Notes: a model not told the origin generated them from the letters alone. 47,646 nt of DNA from an uncultured Bacteroidota bacterium (GCA_903840505.1 CAIMGI010000216.1:1-47646), one strand, 5' to 3'. Positions 8,280 through 17,828 are shown, counted from the stretch's first letter. Program-made: numbers and translations.

Positions 8280-9493
8280 TTATTGAATGCACATTTTTGT
8301 GCTCGTTACTGTTTTTCCATTTACATTCATTACAACATAATATAGGCCCGCATCAAGCTTTCCTTTAACAATGTTTGTTGTAGTTGTTGTAATATTTTTA
8401 TTTTCAACAATTGCACCTTTGCAGTCATATATAACTAAAATGGTAACATCCTTAGAATTAAAATTACCAAGTGTAATAGTTGTAAAATCGTTAAAGGGAT
8501 TCGGTGACAATTTTAAAGAATTTGAATACGAAGAAATATTTTCAACACCTTCATAAATTTGCGAATACTCTTGTAAATCTCTTTTTGTTCCATCGTCACT
8601 TTTTCCTCCACCTAAATATCCTTTTGTTCCTATTGAAAATGCAAGAGCAGATTTACGAATATCTCCTTGTATGTCGGAACGTTGAACCCAATTATCGGTT
8701 ATAGAATTGTATTCCCAACAATCTTTTTTAAATCCGCCATCGTTACCACAAGAGATATATCCGTAATTACCAATTGCAAAAGCACTAGCACCCGTACGAC
8801 CAGCTGTAGGGAAGTCCATTTTTTGAGCCCAAGAATAATTGTTTCCCGGGTTAAATTCATAGAAATCGTATTTGAATAAATTGTCATCACCGCCAAAGCC
8901 CATATATGCTTTATTGCCAATTACAAATGAACTCATTCCGTATCGAACTCCAGGAGGAAAGTTAGATACTTTGTTCCAGCTATCGTTACCAGGGTCGTAT
9001 TCATATACGTTATCGGTGTAATTTGCTTGTCCTGTTTTTCCACAAACTAACCTTTTCCATTTATAGCAAATGCCGTGAGAAAAAATATTTCATTGAGCAT
9101 GTCAGCTTTTTGCGACCAACTATTGTTGGCAGGATTGAATTCATAAAAATCTTTTAGCACTCTTAATGCGTCAAATATATCGGTATCAATTCCTCCACCA
9201 ACATATCCTTTAGTTCCAATAGCAAATCCAAAAGCATCTCTTCTGCCCAAACCGGGTAAGTCAGCTTTTTGGGTATAGGTGTCTGTAATAGGGTCATATT
9301 CCCATAAATCTTTCATTGTAAAATTGGCTGAATCTTGTCCCATTCCAAAATAGGCTTTGCTATTAATAACAAAGGATACCGCACGTTCTCTTTTCCAAGT
9401 CATATCTGTTACCCTGCGCCAAGCATTAGGCGCAGCAGAAACTAAAATTGTAAAAAGAAGTATGGTAGGAACTATTAATATATATTTTCTCAT
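8280..9493 (-). pseudogene. Exported Kelch-propeller protein B', broken by a one-base frameshift
   Basis: The first part (9493 to 9047) has a signal peptide and three Kelch units and runs into TAG right after 'AFAINGKG'. The next part, in another frame, continues 'VCGKTGQANYTDNVYEYDPG' and reaches a type A T9SS tail ending at 8280. In the paralog at 11943-13172 the same place reads 'GKGYVCCGK'. Adding one base after GGT-TA restores 'GKGYVCGK', so one base is missing at about 9048. The repaired gene would have 404 residues, like its neighbours. Its ATG overlaps the stop of A' by four bases (ATGA). It is either a true pseudogene, a switchable frame or a sequencing error. Confidence 0.85.
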
Positions 9494-10707
9494 TGTACAA
9501 TTAATTTACCTGTTGACACTTGTTTTTTATTTTCAACTATGGAGTAGTAATAAATTCCACTTGCAAAATCAGCAACATTTACGGATACTTTATTAGAAGT
9601 AAAAGCATTGCTTTTTACTATTCGTCCTGTTGCATCATAAAGTGAAATTACTTTGTTGTTATTGTTGCCTCCAACAATAGTAAAGTTTGCAATTTCAGAT
9701 GTTGGGTTCGGATAAATAGATACAACTGCTTGATTCTTATTTTCACCTACTGATAATTCTTCTTCGGCATATTCCCAAAAGTCGTTGAAGTTAATACCGT
9801 TGGTTCCTGTACCTGCATAACCTTTTGTATCACTTGAATTGGTAAACGCCACCATATATCGTCTTGCTGTACCATCAAAATCGGGTTTTTGTTCCCAAGT
9901 ATCGCTGCCTTCTTTGTATTTCCAAACATCATGTAAATCGGTATATGTAGTATCAAGTCCCAATAACACAAAACCATCGTCTTGTAATCCAAATGCCGAT
10001 GCTTCATGTCTTTTGGGACCGGGTAAACTTGCTTTTTGCATCCAAGTATTATTGTTTGGATTGTATCTCCAAAGGTCGTTTTGTTCAACATCTATCGAAT
10101 CTCTTCCAGAACAAACGAAAGCTCTATCATCAGCTTCAAATCCCGCAGCTGTTTCACGTTTTCCAGGAGGAAAGTCTGCTTTTGCTGTCCAAATATCAGT
10201 GATAGAATTATATTCATACCAATCTTTACTCGCGCCATTAATAGTTGTTCCAAGACCCATATATGCTTTTAAAGTTGTGGGAATGTAAACGCAAGTTCCC
10301 ACACTTCTGCCCAAGCCAAGGAATTGTGCAATGGGTGTCCAAGTATTTGTATTGGGATTATATTTATAAAAATCGCTTAAAAAGGAAACGGAAGTTTTTC
10401 CAAGTCCTACATAAGCATGTGTTGGCGTTGCAAAACACAAGGCACCATAACGATGCCCTCCCGGTACATTTGCTTTTTGAGTCCACGAGTTGGTAGCAGG
10501 GTCAAATTCCCACCAGTCATCTTACTCAACCAAGGCATTCGCATTAAAATGTCCGGTACCTAAATAACATTTAGCTCCAACAGAGCAACCTACAGCTCTA
10601 TGACGAGCATCGGCTGGCAAACTGGCTTTCTGATTCCAGTCACTTGCGGCAAAAATTGCACATGAAAGTAAGGTGAACAAGCAAAGAAGTGTAGTTGTTT
10701 TTTTCAT
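9490..10707 (-). pseudogene. Exported Kelch-propeller protein A', interrupted by an in-frame stop
   Basis: Reading from the ATG at 10707, a signal peptide (MKKTTTLLCLFTLLSCAIFA) and part of the first Kelch unit run to TAA at 10522-10524. The same frame continues without a shift through 'DDWWEFDPATNSWTQKANVP', further Kelch units and a type A T9SS tail ('IYPNPTSEIANFTI' ... 'ASGIYYYSIVENKKQ') to the stop at 9490. The paralog at 13169-14383 has 'VSEFKDWWEFD' where this gene has 'LVE-stop-DDWWEFD'. The whole frame is 405 codons plus stop, the usual length here, so a single codon change has broken it. Without suppression only about 61 residues would be made, with a possible restart downstream. 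Confidence 0.85.
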
Positions 10708-10724
10708 TTTTATGTGGTAATTGT

Positions 10725-11939
10725 TTAGTCGTTTATAATTATTTTTCCTATTGTGATAGTGTTTGAATTTTCATTGGTAATGGAATAAAAATACACTCCT
10801 GAAGAAATACCATTGCGTTGAAAGGTAGCACAGTTTTTATTCATAGGGATAGTTGAAACTAATTTACCTATACTATTAAATATTGTGACAGTATTGTTGA
10901 AAGAATGAATATCATCAATACTAAATGTTGTATAGCTAATCATTGGATTAGGATACGTTGTAGCTTTTACTTTTTGATTATTTATTTCGTTCACTGAAAC
11001 CAAATTAGGGTTAAATTCCCACATATCATTTAATTGGTTGCCATCACTGTAACCTGTACCAAAATATCCTTTTCCATTAACACTAAATCCAACAGCTGCA
11101 CTTCTTGCTATTCCAGGGCAAGCTGTCATTTGTGTCCAACTATTTAGTGCGGGATCAAATTTCCAAAAATCATTCGTGTAATTTAATGTACTATCGTATC
11201 CACTTCCAATATAACCTTCAGCAGCCAATGAAAAAGCTACGGCACTTTTTCTTGCCGTTCCTCCAAAAGCAGCTTTTTGTGTCCAACTATCAAGTTGAGG
11301 ATCATATTCCCAAAAATCTTTTAGCATTGTTCCTTTGTCCCCTGTTCCTATATACCCTTTTGTTGATATGGCAAATCCAACAGCAAATTGTCTACTAGCT
11401 CCCGGAATACCTGCAACCGAAGACCAATTATTATTTACCGCATCAAATTTCCAAAAGTCGCTTCTTAGTCCGTTTGCATCTTGTCCTGTTCCGATGTAAC
11501 CGTGAGAACCGATAGAAAATCCGCATGCCCCTTTTCTGGCAGTTCCACCAAAATCAGCCTTTTGCGTCCAAGTATCATTTGCAGAATTATATTCCCAAAA
11601 ATCTTTTAAGTATGGAGCTCCACCTTGTCCAGTTCCTACGTAGCCTTTATTATTAATCACAAAGCTAACTGCTAAATTCCGCTCTAATCCACCACCATTC
11701 GCACCACCTAAACCTGCAACGTCAGCCCATGAGTTATTGTTTATGTCATAAGAGAAAAAACCCTTTTTATAAGTGAAGTTATCGTAGCCGCAGCCAACAA
11801 ATCCATTGTTGCTAAAACCAAACCCAACGGCTCCACTTCTATTGTTGCCTGGAAAATTACTTAACTGCTTCCATTGTGCTTGTACAAAAAAAGTGGAAAG
11901 AATTAAAATAGAAAATAAGAATATGGATATTTTTTTCAT
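10725..11939 (-). CDS. Exported Kelch-propeller protein C (T9SS type A)
   Basis: 404 residues with signal peptide MKKISIFLFSILILSTFFVQ then AQ. Six or so Kelch units follow, many with the core D-F-W-E-Y/K-F-D ... W-T-Q-K-A-D-F-G-G-T-A-R-K. The tail from about residue 325 is a type A sorting domain ('TYPNPMISYTTFSI', 'SSGVYFYSITNEN', end 'GKIIIND'). No catalytic residues are evident; Kelch propellers usually bind proteins or sugars. It is the third gene of the intact cassette, three bases after the stop of gene B, and 17 bp before A'. It pairs with C' (7053-8270) in sequence. Confidence 0.9.
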   Translation of the reverse strand: MKKISIFLFSILILSTFFVQAQWKQLSNFPGNNRSGAVGFGFSNNGFVGCGYDNFTYKKGFFSYDINNNSWADVAGLGGANGGGLERNLAVSFVINNKGYVGTGQGGAPYLKDFWEYNSANDTWTQKADFGGTARKGACGFSIGSHGYIGTGQDANGLRSDFWKFDAVNNNWSSVAGIPGASRQFAVGFAISTKGYIGTGDKGTMLKDFWEYDPQLDSWTQKAAFGGTARKSAVAFSLAAEGYIGSGYDSTLNYTNDFWKFDPALNSWTQMTACPGIARSAAVGFSVNGKGYFGTGYSDGNQLNDMWEFNPNLVSVNEINNQKVKATTYPNPMISYTTFSIDDIHSFNNTVTIFNSIGKLVSTIPMNKNCATFQRNGISSGVYFYSITNENSNTITIGKIIIND

Positions 11940-11942
11940 CGC

Positions 11943-13172
11943 TTAAAGAAGAGAAATTTTTGCACTGTTTACGATTTGATTATTGTTCTTTATTACAATG
12001 AAATAGATTCCATTTTTTGTATTTGTTGGAAGTTCTATTTTGTTGTCTTCAATATTTTTCTCATCAATTTTTGAACCTGCTAAATCGTATAATGTATAAT
12101 TTAGTTGTTTGTATTTGAATGTTTCATTTCCGCTAATGTTTATAATTGAAGATGCAGAAGCAGGATTGGGGAAAATCCTTAGGGAAACCGAGCGGGGGGG
12201 GTCAGTTACACTTTCTAAAATTTGTGAGTACTCCCAAAAATCTCTTCGTCCGCCACTATCACTTTTACCTGTTCCAAAATATCCTTTATTGCCTATGCTG
12301 AAAGAAACAGCTGATTTTCTAGGATTGTCAGGAAAGTTTTTGCGTTGTACCCAATTGTCGTTTAAGGGATTGTATTCCCAAAGATCAAAGTTGAAACCGC
12401 CATCTGTACCGGCACATAAATAGCCGAAGTTACCAATTGAGAAACAGCTTGCTGACATTCTCGGGGAAGGTGGAAAATCTGATTTTTGTACCCAAACATA
12501 TCCAACAGGATTAAATTCCCACCAGTCTTGTTTCATAATATTATCATCTCCCCCTAAACCAATATATGCTTTGTTATTAATGACACAAGAATTGAGAGCA
12601 TATCGCGCTCCGCCCGGAAAATTACTGACAAATGTCCATTGATCTAAAGCTGGGTCATACTGATATACATCGTCATAAAAAGTTCCCTGACTGATTTTCC
12701 CACAACAAACATATCCCTTTCCTGAAATAACAAAAGCCGTTGCAAAATACACTCCTGTAACGTTTAAAGTAAAGAAGTTGTTTTTAGGTGCCCAAGTATT
12801 TGGAGCAGGATCATATTCCCAAAAATCATTTAATATACCACCCCAATAAAAATCGGCACTGTCTATTCCCATTCCTACATAGCCTTTTGTACCTATTGAA
12901 AAGGCTACTGCATCACGCCTTCCTGTGCCTGGTACGTTTGCCTTTTGTGTCCAAGTGTCGGTACCCGGATTATATTGCCAAAAGTCTTTTGTTACGTGTT
13001 CTGCTGTATCTACACCCGTTCCTACATAACCAAAGTTGCCAATAACAAAAGATATGGCGCGTTCTTTTTTTGCTCCGCCAAAGGCATTTAATTTACGCCA
13101 ATCATTCGGTGCTGCAAAGGAGCTTTGAGCAACGAATAATATAGAAAGGAGTATTAAAGTTTTCTTAATCAT
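11943..13172 (-). CDS. Exported Kelch-propeller protein B (T9SS type A)
   Basis: 409 residues. Signal peptide MIKKTLILLSILFVAQSSFA is followed by 'APNDWRKL', nearly the same mature N-terminus as B'. Kelch units carry repeated G-Y-V-G-x-G-x-D and W-E-Y-x-P motifs. A short linker ('SQILESVTDPPRSVSLRIFP' region) leads into the type A sorting domain, with 'NGIYFIVIKNNNQIVNS' near the end. Its start overlaps the stop of gene A by four bases, pointing to coupled translation. A run of G residues around 12195-12200, in the linker before the sorting domain, is a possible slippage site; the frame is open as given. Confidence 0.9.
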   Translation of the reverse strand: MIKKTLILLSILFVAQSSFAAPNDWRKLNAFGGAKKERAISFVIGNFGYVGTGVDTAEHVTKDFWQYNPGTDTWTQKANVPGTGRRDAVAFSIGTKGYVGMGIDSADFYWGGILNDFWEYDPAPNTWAPKNNFFTLNVTGVYFATAFVISGKGYVCCGKISQGTFYDDVYQYDPALDQWTFVSNFPGGARYALNSCVINNKAYIGLGGDDNIMKQDWWEFNPVGYVWVQKSDFPPSPRMSASCFSIGNFGYLCAGTDGGFNFDLWEYNPLNDNWVQRKNFPDNPRKSAVSFSIGNKGYFGTGKSDSGGRRDFWEYSQILESVTDPPRSVSLRIFPNPASASSIINISGNETFKYKQLNYTLYDLAGSKIDEKNIEDNKIELPTNTKNGIYFIVIKNNNQIVNSAKISLL

Positions 13173-14383
13173 TGTAAAATAATTTTCCCGGAATAAATAG
13201 ACTTGTTGTTTTCTTTCACACTATAATAATAGATACCATCTCGTAAATCTACTTTGTCAAATGTTGTTTTGCCTGAAGTAACATTTTCTATAGTCCTTAC
13301 TTTTCTACCCGCATTATCATATATTTCAATGATAAAAGATGTGTTACTTTCTGCAATGATTTCAAATGTTCCTTTATCTACAATTGGATTAGGGTAAACA
13401 TTTATTTTTGAATTCATATTTTGTTGGTTTTGAACACCAACTGTAAATGGACCAAATTCCCAAAAGTCACTTTGATTGATACCATTTGTACCTAAACCTG
13501 CATAAGCTTTTGTTTGTGAAATGTTATTCATTGTAACCAAATATCTTCTAGCTGTACCTTCAAATTTACGGGCACTGTCCCACACATTTGTCATAGGGTC
13601 ATATACCCACATATCTTTGTTGTCAACATTTCCCCAACTTAAACCAGTACCGGCATATCCTCTTCCCATAAATGCAAACCCTCCAACTTCGCTTCTGGGT
13701 CCACCGGGAAAAGGAGCTTTTGCAGTCCAAATACTGGTAGCAGGATCATATTCCCATAAATCTTGAGCATATGAACCAGTTCCTACATAACATTTATCAT
13801 TTAAGGTAAACCAAAAAGGAGAGAGGCGACCTCCTCCTGGGAAATTTGGCTTCATTGTCCAAACATCAGTAGCGATATCGTACTCCCACCAATCGGAAGG
13901 TTGCTCATTTCCATAACCTAAACCAACATATCCCTTGTTTTTACAATAAACGGAAACTCCCGTTGCTCTTCCTCCACCTGGAAAGGGAGCTAAAGTGGTC
14001 CAAGTATTGGTGATAGGGTCAAAAGAATAAAAATCGTTAAAAAAATTCCAGCTGCTTTTACCCATCCCGACAAATACTTTTTTTGCATCTGCAAAATAAT
14101 AAGCTCCGTAACGCCCTATTCCCGGAACATCAGCTTTTTGGGTCCAAGAATTGGTTGATGGGTCAAATTCCCACCAATCTTTAAATTCACTAACGGCATT
14201 CGCATTATAGTGACCAGTTCCTATGTAACACTTGTCGCCAACCATGGCGCCTGCTGCTCTGTGACGCGCTTCAGCAGGCAAGTTGGGTTTTTTAGTCCAT
14301 TCGTTTACAAAGTCGTTTGCGGCATTAATTTGCTGTACACAAACAGATATAAATAGCGATAATAAGATGAAATGTTTTTTCAT
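13169..14383 (-). CDS. Exported Kelch-propeller protein A (T9SS type A), first gene of the array
   Basis: 404 residues: signal peptide MKKHFILLSLFISVCVQQIN then AA, six Kelch units (starting at W-T-K-K-P, W-T-Q-K-A, W-T-T-L-A, W-T-M-K-P, W-T-A-K-A and W-D-S-A-R), then a type A sorting domain ('VYPNPIVDKGTFEI', 'RDGIYYYSVKENN', end 'GKIILQ'). It begins with the A-specific motif 'LPAEARHRA', shared with A' ('LPADARHRA'). It heads a run of six genes with gaps or overlaps of at most 17 bp, ending at a strong terminator near 7034, so a single transcript is likely. Partner and ligand are unknown. Confidence 0.9.
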   Translation of the reverse strand: MKKHFILLSLFISVCVQQINAANDFVNEWTKKPNLPAEARHRAAGAMVGDKCYIGTGHYNANAVSEFKDWWEFDPSTNSWTQKADVPGIGRYGAYYFADAKKVFVGMGKSSWNFFNDFYSFDPITNTWTTLAPFPGGGRATGVSVYCKNKGYVGLGYGNEQPSDWWEYDIATDVWTMKPNFPGGGRLSPFWFTLNDKCYVGTGSYAQDLWEYDPATSIWTAKAPFPGGPRSEVGGFAFMGRGYAGTGLSWGNVDNKDMWVYDPMTNVWDSARKFEGTARRYLVTMNNISQTKAYAGLGTNGINQSDFWEFGPFTVGVQNQQNMNSKINVYPNPIVDKGTFEIIAESNTSFIIEIYDNAGRKVRTIENVTSGKTTFDKVDLRDGIYYYSVKENNKSIYSGKIILQ

Positions 14384-14422
14384 TTAACAAAGATTTAACG
14401 TAAATATAACAATCATTTTTAT

Positions 14423-14439
14423 ACACCAAGGTTTGGTGT
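14423..14439. repeat. Inverted repeat between ispG and the Kelch array
   Basis: Arms ACACCAA and TTGGTGT flank a three-base loop. It lies in the 113-bp gap downstream of ispG and 40 bp upstream of the first Kelch gene. No T tract follows on the minus strand, so an operator site is as likely as a weak terminator. Confidence 0.45.
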
Positions 14440-14496
14440 CATTTTATTTAGTTAACGGTACTAAAATCGTTCATTCAAAAAGGTAAAATAGCTGTT

Positions 14497-16443
14497 TTAA
14501 ATAGCTTCTTTCTCCACCCAATCACCGTTTTTACGAATTAAATCAATCAATGCGTCCACCGCTTTCTCCGATTCTATATTTTTCATAACAACTTCTTTCC
14601 CTTTGTACAAGGTGATTTTATCAATTCCGGTTCCAACGTAGCCATAGTCGGCATCAGCCATTTCACCCGGACCATTTACAATGCAACCCATAATGCCAAT
14701 TTTTAGGCCTTTTAGGTGGTCGGTTCTTTGTCTTATTTTTTGTGTTGTTTCTTGTAAGTCGAATAATGTTCTTCCGCAAGAAGGGCAGGAAATATATTCC
14801 GTCTTAGATATCCTGCTTCGTGTAGCTTGTAATGTTCCAAATGCTGTTCGGTTAACCATTGTTGGCGAAATGACTTCAGCTTGTATCCATATACCATCTC
14901 CAAATCCATCCAATAGTAATGCGCCAAAATCTGTAGCTGCGTGAAGTTGAAAATCATTTTCAGAAATTTGTTCGTAGTTTCTTTTGATTATAACAGGATT
15001 CTGTATGTTCCTTATTCCTAACTCAATAAACATTCTTCTTTGTTCGGCCATTCCGTGGATGTTGTTTGTATTGAATACTAAAGTTGTATTTGCATCAAAT
15101 TTAATATTTGCATTAAAGAGTTCTTTTATATCCAATAATAAAAACTGAAGTGAGTTATTTTTCATATCTCTTTGTTCATAATTATGAATGTTGAACACGG
15201 GATATTTTTTATCTTTATTCAAAAGCTTTTTCCAAGTATCGTAATTTAAAATAATACCAAGCGTACCAGGAATTTCAAAGTCTATCGAATTGTCACCCGC
15301 GAAAATATAATCACAGGCCATATCGGATATATTCCACTTGTCGAGTGGTACAGAATAGTTATATCCTAGGGCAAAAAAGTTTGCATGACTTATGTTTTTT
15401 TTGGAGCTAAAATCGGCAATAACAATTGGCACGTTTGTGTTTCCAATATTTCCTAAGGCTGTACTTTTTCTTCTTTGATATTCGTAAGGAGAGTACGGGA
15501 TTACAATTTTTTCGTTTTCTTTTTTTATTTCAGGGATACTCGAATGATTGGCTCGATCTGTATATCTCTTAGCCAATGCAATGGCTACAGGTGCTTCAAA
15601 TTCGGGGTCTTCAGTAAGGGATACCCGTATTGTATCACCAATTCCATCTTCCAATAATGTACCTATTCCGACTGCCGATTTTATTCTTCCATCTTCGCCA
15701 TCACCTGCTTCTGTAACACCTAAATGCAATGGATAGTTCATATTCTCCAATTGCATTTTTTGTATGAGAAGTCTATATGCTTCAACCATTATCTTTGTAT
15801 TGCTTGCCTTCATTGACAATACAATTTGATGAAAATTATTTTCTTCACAAATTCTTAAAAATTCTAAAGCACTTTCTACCATTCCAATTGGAGTGTCTCC
15901 ATACCTGCTCAAGATGCGGTCACTTAAAGAACCGTGATTGGTTCCTATTCGCATCGCAGTCCCGTATTCTTTACAAATTTTCACCAGTGGTGTAAATCGT
16001 TTTCGAATGCGTTCTATTTCTGCTTCGTATGTAGAATCAGAATAATCAATTGTTTCAAACTTTTTCTTATCAGCATAATTTCCCGGATTTACTCTTACTT
16101 TTTCAACAATACGTGCGGCTAATTCTGCAGCATTGGGAGTAAAATGAATGTCGGCAATAAGAGGCGTATTGTACCCTTTTGCTCGCAATTCCTTTTTTAT
16201 GATTTCTAAATTTTGCGCTTCATTTATGCTGGGTGCAGTTATTCGAATGTAGTCGCAGCCCGACTCAATCATCCTGATACTTTGTTCTACGGTTGCTTTT
16301 GTATTCATAGTATCCGTAGTGGTCATACTTTGAATACGGATAGGGTTGTTGCCTCCCAATGCAATATCTCCTATTGCAACTTCTCTTGTTTTATACCTTG
16401 AGTATTGGGTTAAACTATTACAATATAATAAACTTTTATCCAT
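14497..16443 (-). CDS. ispG: 4-hydroxy-3-methylbut-2-enyl diphosphate synthase IspG (large form)
   Basis: 648 residues. IspG reduces methylerythritol cyclodiphosphate to HMBPP, the penultimate step of the non-mevalonate isoprenoid pathway, using a [4Fe-4S] cluster. The N-terminal TIM barrel opens 'IALGGNNPIRIQSMTTTDTM'. The C-terminal cluster domain has CPSC at 553-556, Cys587 in 'GIMGCIVNGPGEMADADYGY' and Glu594, the expected ligand set. A central insertion of roughly 230 residues separates the domains, as in plant and Bacteroidota enzymes; short bacterial forms have about 370 residues. A perfect TACCTTTG box lies 16 bases before the ATG. The Kelch array follows. Confidence 0.96.
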   Translation of the reverse strand: MDKSLLYCNSLTQYSRYKTREVAIGDIALGGNNPIRIQSMTTTDTMNTKATVEQSIRMIESGCDYIRITAPSINEAQNLEIIKKELRAKGYNTPLIADIHFTPNAAELAARIVEKVRVNPGNYADKKKFETIDYSDSTYEAEIERIRKRFTPLVKICKEYGTAMRIGTNHGSLSDRILSRYGDTPIGMVESALEFLRICEENNFHQIVLSMKASNTKIMVEAYRLLIQKMQLENMNYPLHLGVTEAGDGEDGRIKSAVGIGTLLEDGIGDTIRVSLTEDPEFEAPVAIALAKRYTDRANHSSIPEIKKENEKIVIPYSPYEYQRRKSTALGNIGNTNVPIVIADFSSKKNISHANFFALGYNYSVPLDKWNISDMACDYIFAGDNSIDFEIPGTLGIILNYDTWKKLLNKDKKYPVFNIHNYEQRDMKNNSLQFLLLDIKELFNANIKFDANTTLVFNTNNIHGMAEQRRMFIELGIRNIQNPVIIKRNYEQISENDFQLHAATDFGALLLDGFGDGIWIQAEVISPTMVNRTAFGTLQATRSRISKTEYISCPSCGRTLFDLQETTQKIRQRTDHLKGLKIGIMGCIVNGPGEMADADYGYVGTGIDKITLYKGKEVVMKNIESEKAVDALIDLIRKNGDWVEKEAI

Positions 16444-16458
16444 ACATTAATTTGTATT

Positions 16459-16466
16459 CAAAGGTA
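16459..16466 (-). promoter_or_regulatory. Candidate -7 promoter box of ispG
   Basis: TACCTTTG on the minus strand matches the Bacteroidota -7 consensus TAnnTTTG and ends 15 bases before the ispG ATG. No TTTG-like -33 box is seen at the usual distance, so it is only a candidate. Confidence 0.45.
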
Positions 16467-16553
16467 GCTAAAATAATGTATTGATGCCGTTGTTTATATA
16501 TAATATTGCAGCTTTATTATGCTGTTTGAATGCGTAAGAAATATATATTTTGA

Positions 16554-16585
16554 TTTGCGGCTGAAAAAACTTAGTCACACATTTG
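16554..16585 (+). promoter_or_regulatory. Candidate promoter of the PKD-protein gene
   Basis: A TTTG at 16554-16557 (-33 type) and CACATTTG at 16578-16585 (-7 type, one mismatch to TAnnTTTG) are 20 bases apart. The ATG lies 27 bases further on. Confidence 0.5.
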
Positions 16586-16612
16586 CATAAAGAAACCCAA
16601 AAACAATATATT

Positions 16613-17755
16613 ATGAAAACAAAATCTACTTTTAAAAAAATGTCACATTTACTTATCGGTAAAATACTGATTGGTATTTTTGCCATAATCACTTTTGCAA
16701 ATACTTCTGCAAAGGCTCAAAACTGTACTGTCACTTTTGTTGATTCTACATCTATGTGCGATGCCTATTTTTATGGCACTCCAATGAATGCAGGTAACGG
16801 AATAAATTGGACTTGGAATTTTGGAGATGGAAATATTGTAACAGGACCACAATATCCTGTTCATACATATGCTCAAAATGGAACATATTACGTTTGTGTG
16901 ACAATTTATAGTGCAAATGGTGGCGCCTGCCAAGCAAGCTATTGCGATAGTGTTGTAATATCAGGTTGTAATCCTCAAAATGGTTGTAATGCCGATTTTA
17001 ATTATTCAGTAGCAAATTGTACAGTTTATTTTTCGGATATGACACAACCAACTCCTACTGATTGGTGGTGGGATTTTGGTGATGGAGGAACTTCAATACT
17101 TCAAAGTCCATCACATACTTATCCTCAATCGGGTTTATACACTGTGTGTCTTACAAGTTATGATTCCTTAGTAAATTGCTACGATACCATATGTAAACAA
17201 GTACAAGTAAACTGTGGAAATAATCAGCAATGTAATGCCGACTTTACTTTCACAGTTTCTAACTGTACAGCCAATTTTACCAATACTTCGAATGGTAATG
17301 CTAATTCAACGGTATACCAATGGTCGTTTGGTGATAATAATTTTGCTACAGGTTTAAATCAAGTCCACCAATACAGTCAAAGCGGAACATATACAGTTTG
17401 TTTAACAATGACGGATTCAGTAATGGGTTGTTCCGACTCAATTTGTAAACAAGTTACAGTAAATTGTGGAGTAGGTGTTGGCGAAACATATAGAAGCGAA
17501 ACAACATTGGGTATTTATCCAAATCCTTTCAGCTCAGTTACTACAATTACCTATTCGTTGACTCAAAAATCGGTAGTTAAATTAGAAGTAATGGATGTAT
17601 TAGGGAATAATGTAGCACAACTTGAAAATGAAATGAAGTCTTCAGGAAATTATCAAGTATCGCTAAATGCAGATAAATTTTCTTCAGGAATGTATTTTGT
17701 TAAGATAACAGTAGAAGGAAGAACAAGCACACAAAAAATTGTTCTCGATAAATAA
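16613..17755 (+). CDS. Secreted three-PKD-domain protein (T9SS type A)
   Basis: 380 residues from the ATG at 16613; an upstream in-frame ATG at 16583 would put ten residues before the signal peptide and overlap the promoter. The signal peptide ends near 'ANTSAKAQ'. Three PKD domains follow, marked by W-N-F-G-D-G, W-D-F-G-D-G and W-S-F-G-D-N, each with a later H-x-Y and V-C-(L/V)-T strand. The C-terminus is a type A sorting domain ('IYPNPFSSVTTITY', 'SSGMYFVKITVEG', end QKIVLDK). No enzyme domain is seen; it may be an adhesive or structural surface protein. Many Cys pairs in the PKD domains suggest disulfides. Confidence 0.9.
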   Translation: MKTKSTFKKMSHLLIGKILIGIFAIITFANTSAKAQNCTVTFVDSTSMCDAYFYGTPMNAGNGINWTWNFGDGNIVTGPQYPVHTYAQNGTYYVCVTIYSANGGACQASYCDSVVISGCNPQNGCNADFNYSVANCTVYFSDMTQPTPTDWWWDFGDGGTSILQSPSHTYPQSGLYTVCLTSYDSLVNCYDTICKQVQVNCGNNQQCNADFTFTVSNCTANFTNTSNGNANSTVYQWSFGDNNFATGLNQVHQYSQSGTYTVCLTMTDSVMGCSDSICKQVTVNCGVGVGETYRSETTLGIYPNPFSSVTTITYSLTQKSVVKLEVMDVLGNNVAQLENEMKSSGNYQVSLNADKFSSGMYFVKITVEGRTSTQKIVLDK

Positions 17756-17779
17756 TGTAGAGGTTTTTAATAGAGAACG

Positions 17780-17808
17780 AAAAAGGGCGAGGTAAACTCG
17801 CCCTTTTT
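17780..17808. terminator. Bidirectional terminator between convergent genes
   Basis: A seven-pair GC-rich stem GGGCGAG / CTCGCCC with loop GTAAA is flanked by an A tract on the left and a T tract on the right. It can end both the PKD gene (plus) and the dioxygenase gene (minus). Confidence 0.9.
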
Positions 17809-17828
17809 GTTTTTGAAGAAATAAAAAA

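Larger units (their letters stand above)
7053..14383 (-). repeat. Tandem duplication of a three-gene Kelch cassette (A-B-C, A'-B'-C')
   Basis: The six genes fall into three pairs by their N-terminal motifs and blade details: A with A' ('ARHRA', 'YIGTGHYNANA' / 'YLGTGHFNANA'), B with B' ('AAPN-W-R', 'ERA-SFVI'), C with C' ('SGAVGFG' / 'SSAVGFG', 'ERN'). Gene order and overlaps are the same in both sets: a four-base A/B overlap, then a three-base (B-C) or nine-base (B'-C') gap. This points to one duplication of about 3.65 kb. The copies have diverged strongly, so the event is not recent. Confidence 0.8.

Noticed and set aside
9046-9048. Programmed frameshift in B'
   Set aside because: No slippery heptamer or downstream hairpin was seen; a plain one-base loss explains it.
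7411-13766. Many open frames on the plus strand across the Kelch array
   Set aside because: They are shadows of the repeated minus-strand genes; none has a signal peptide or known motif.
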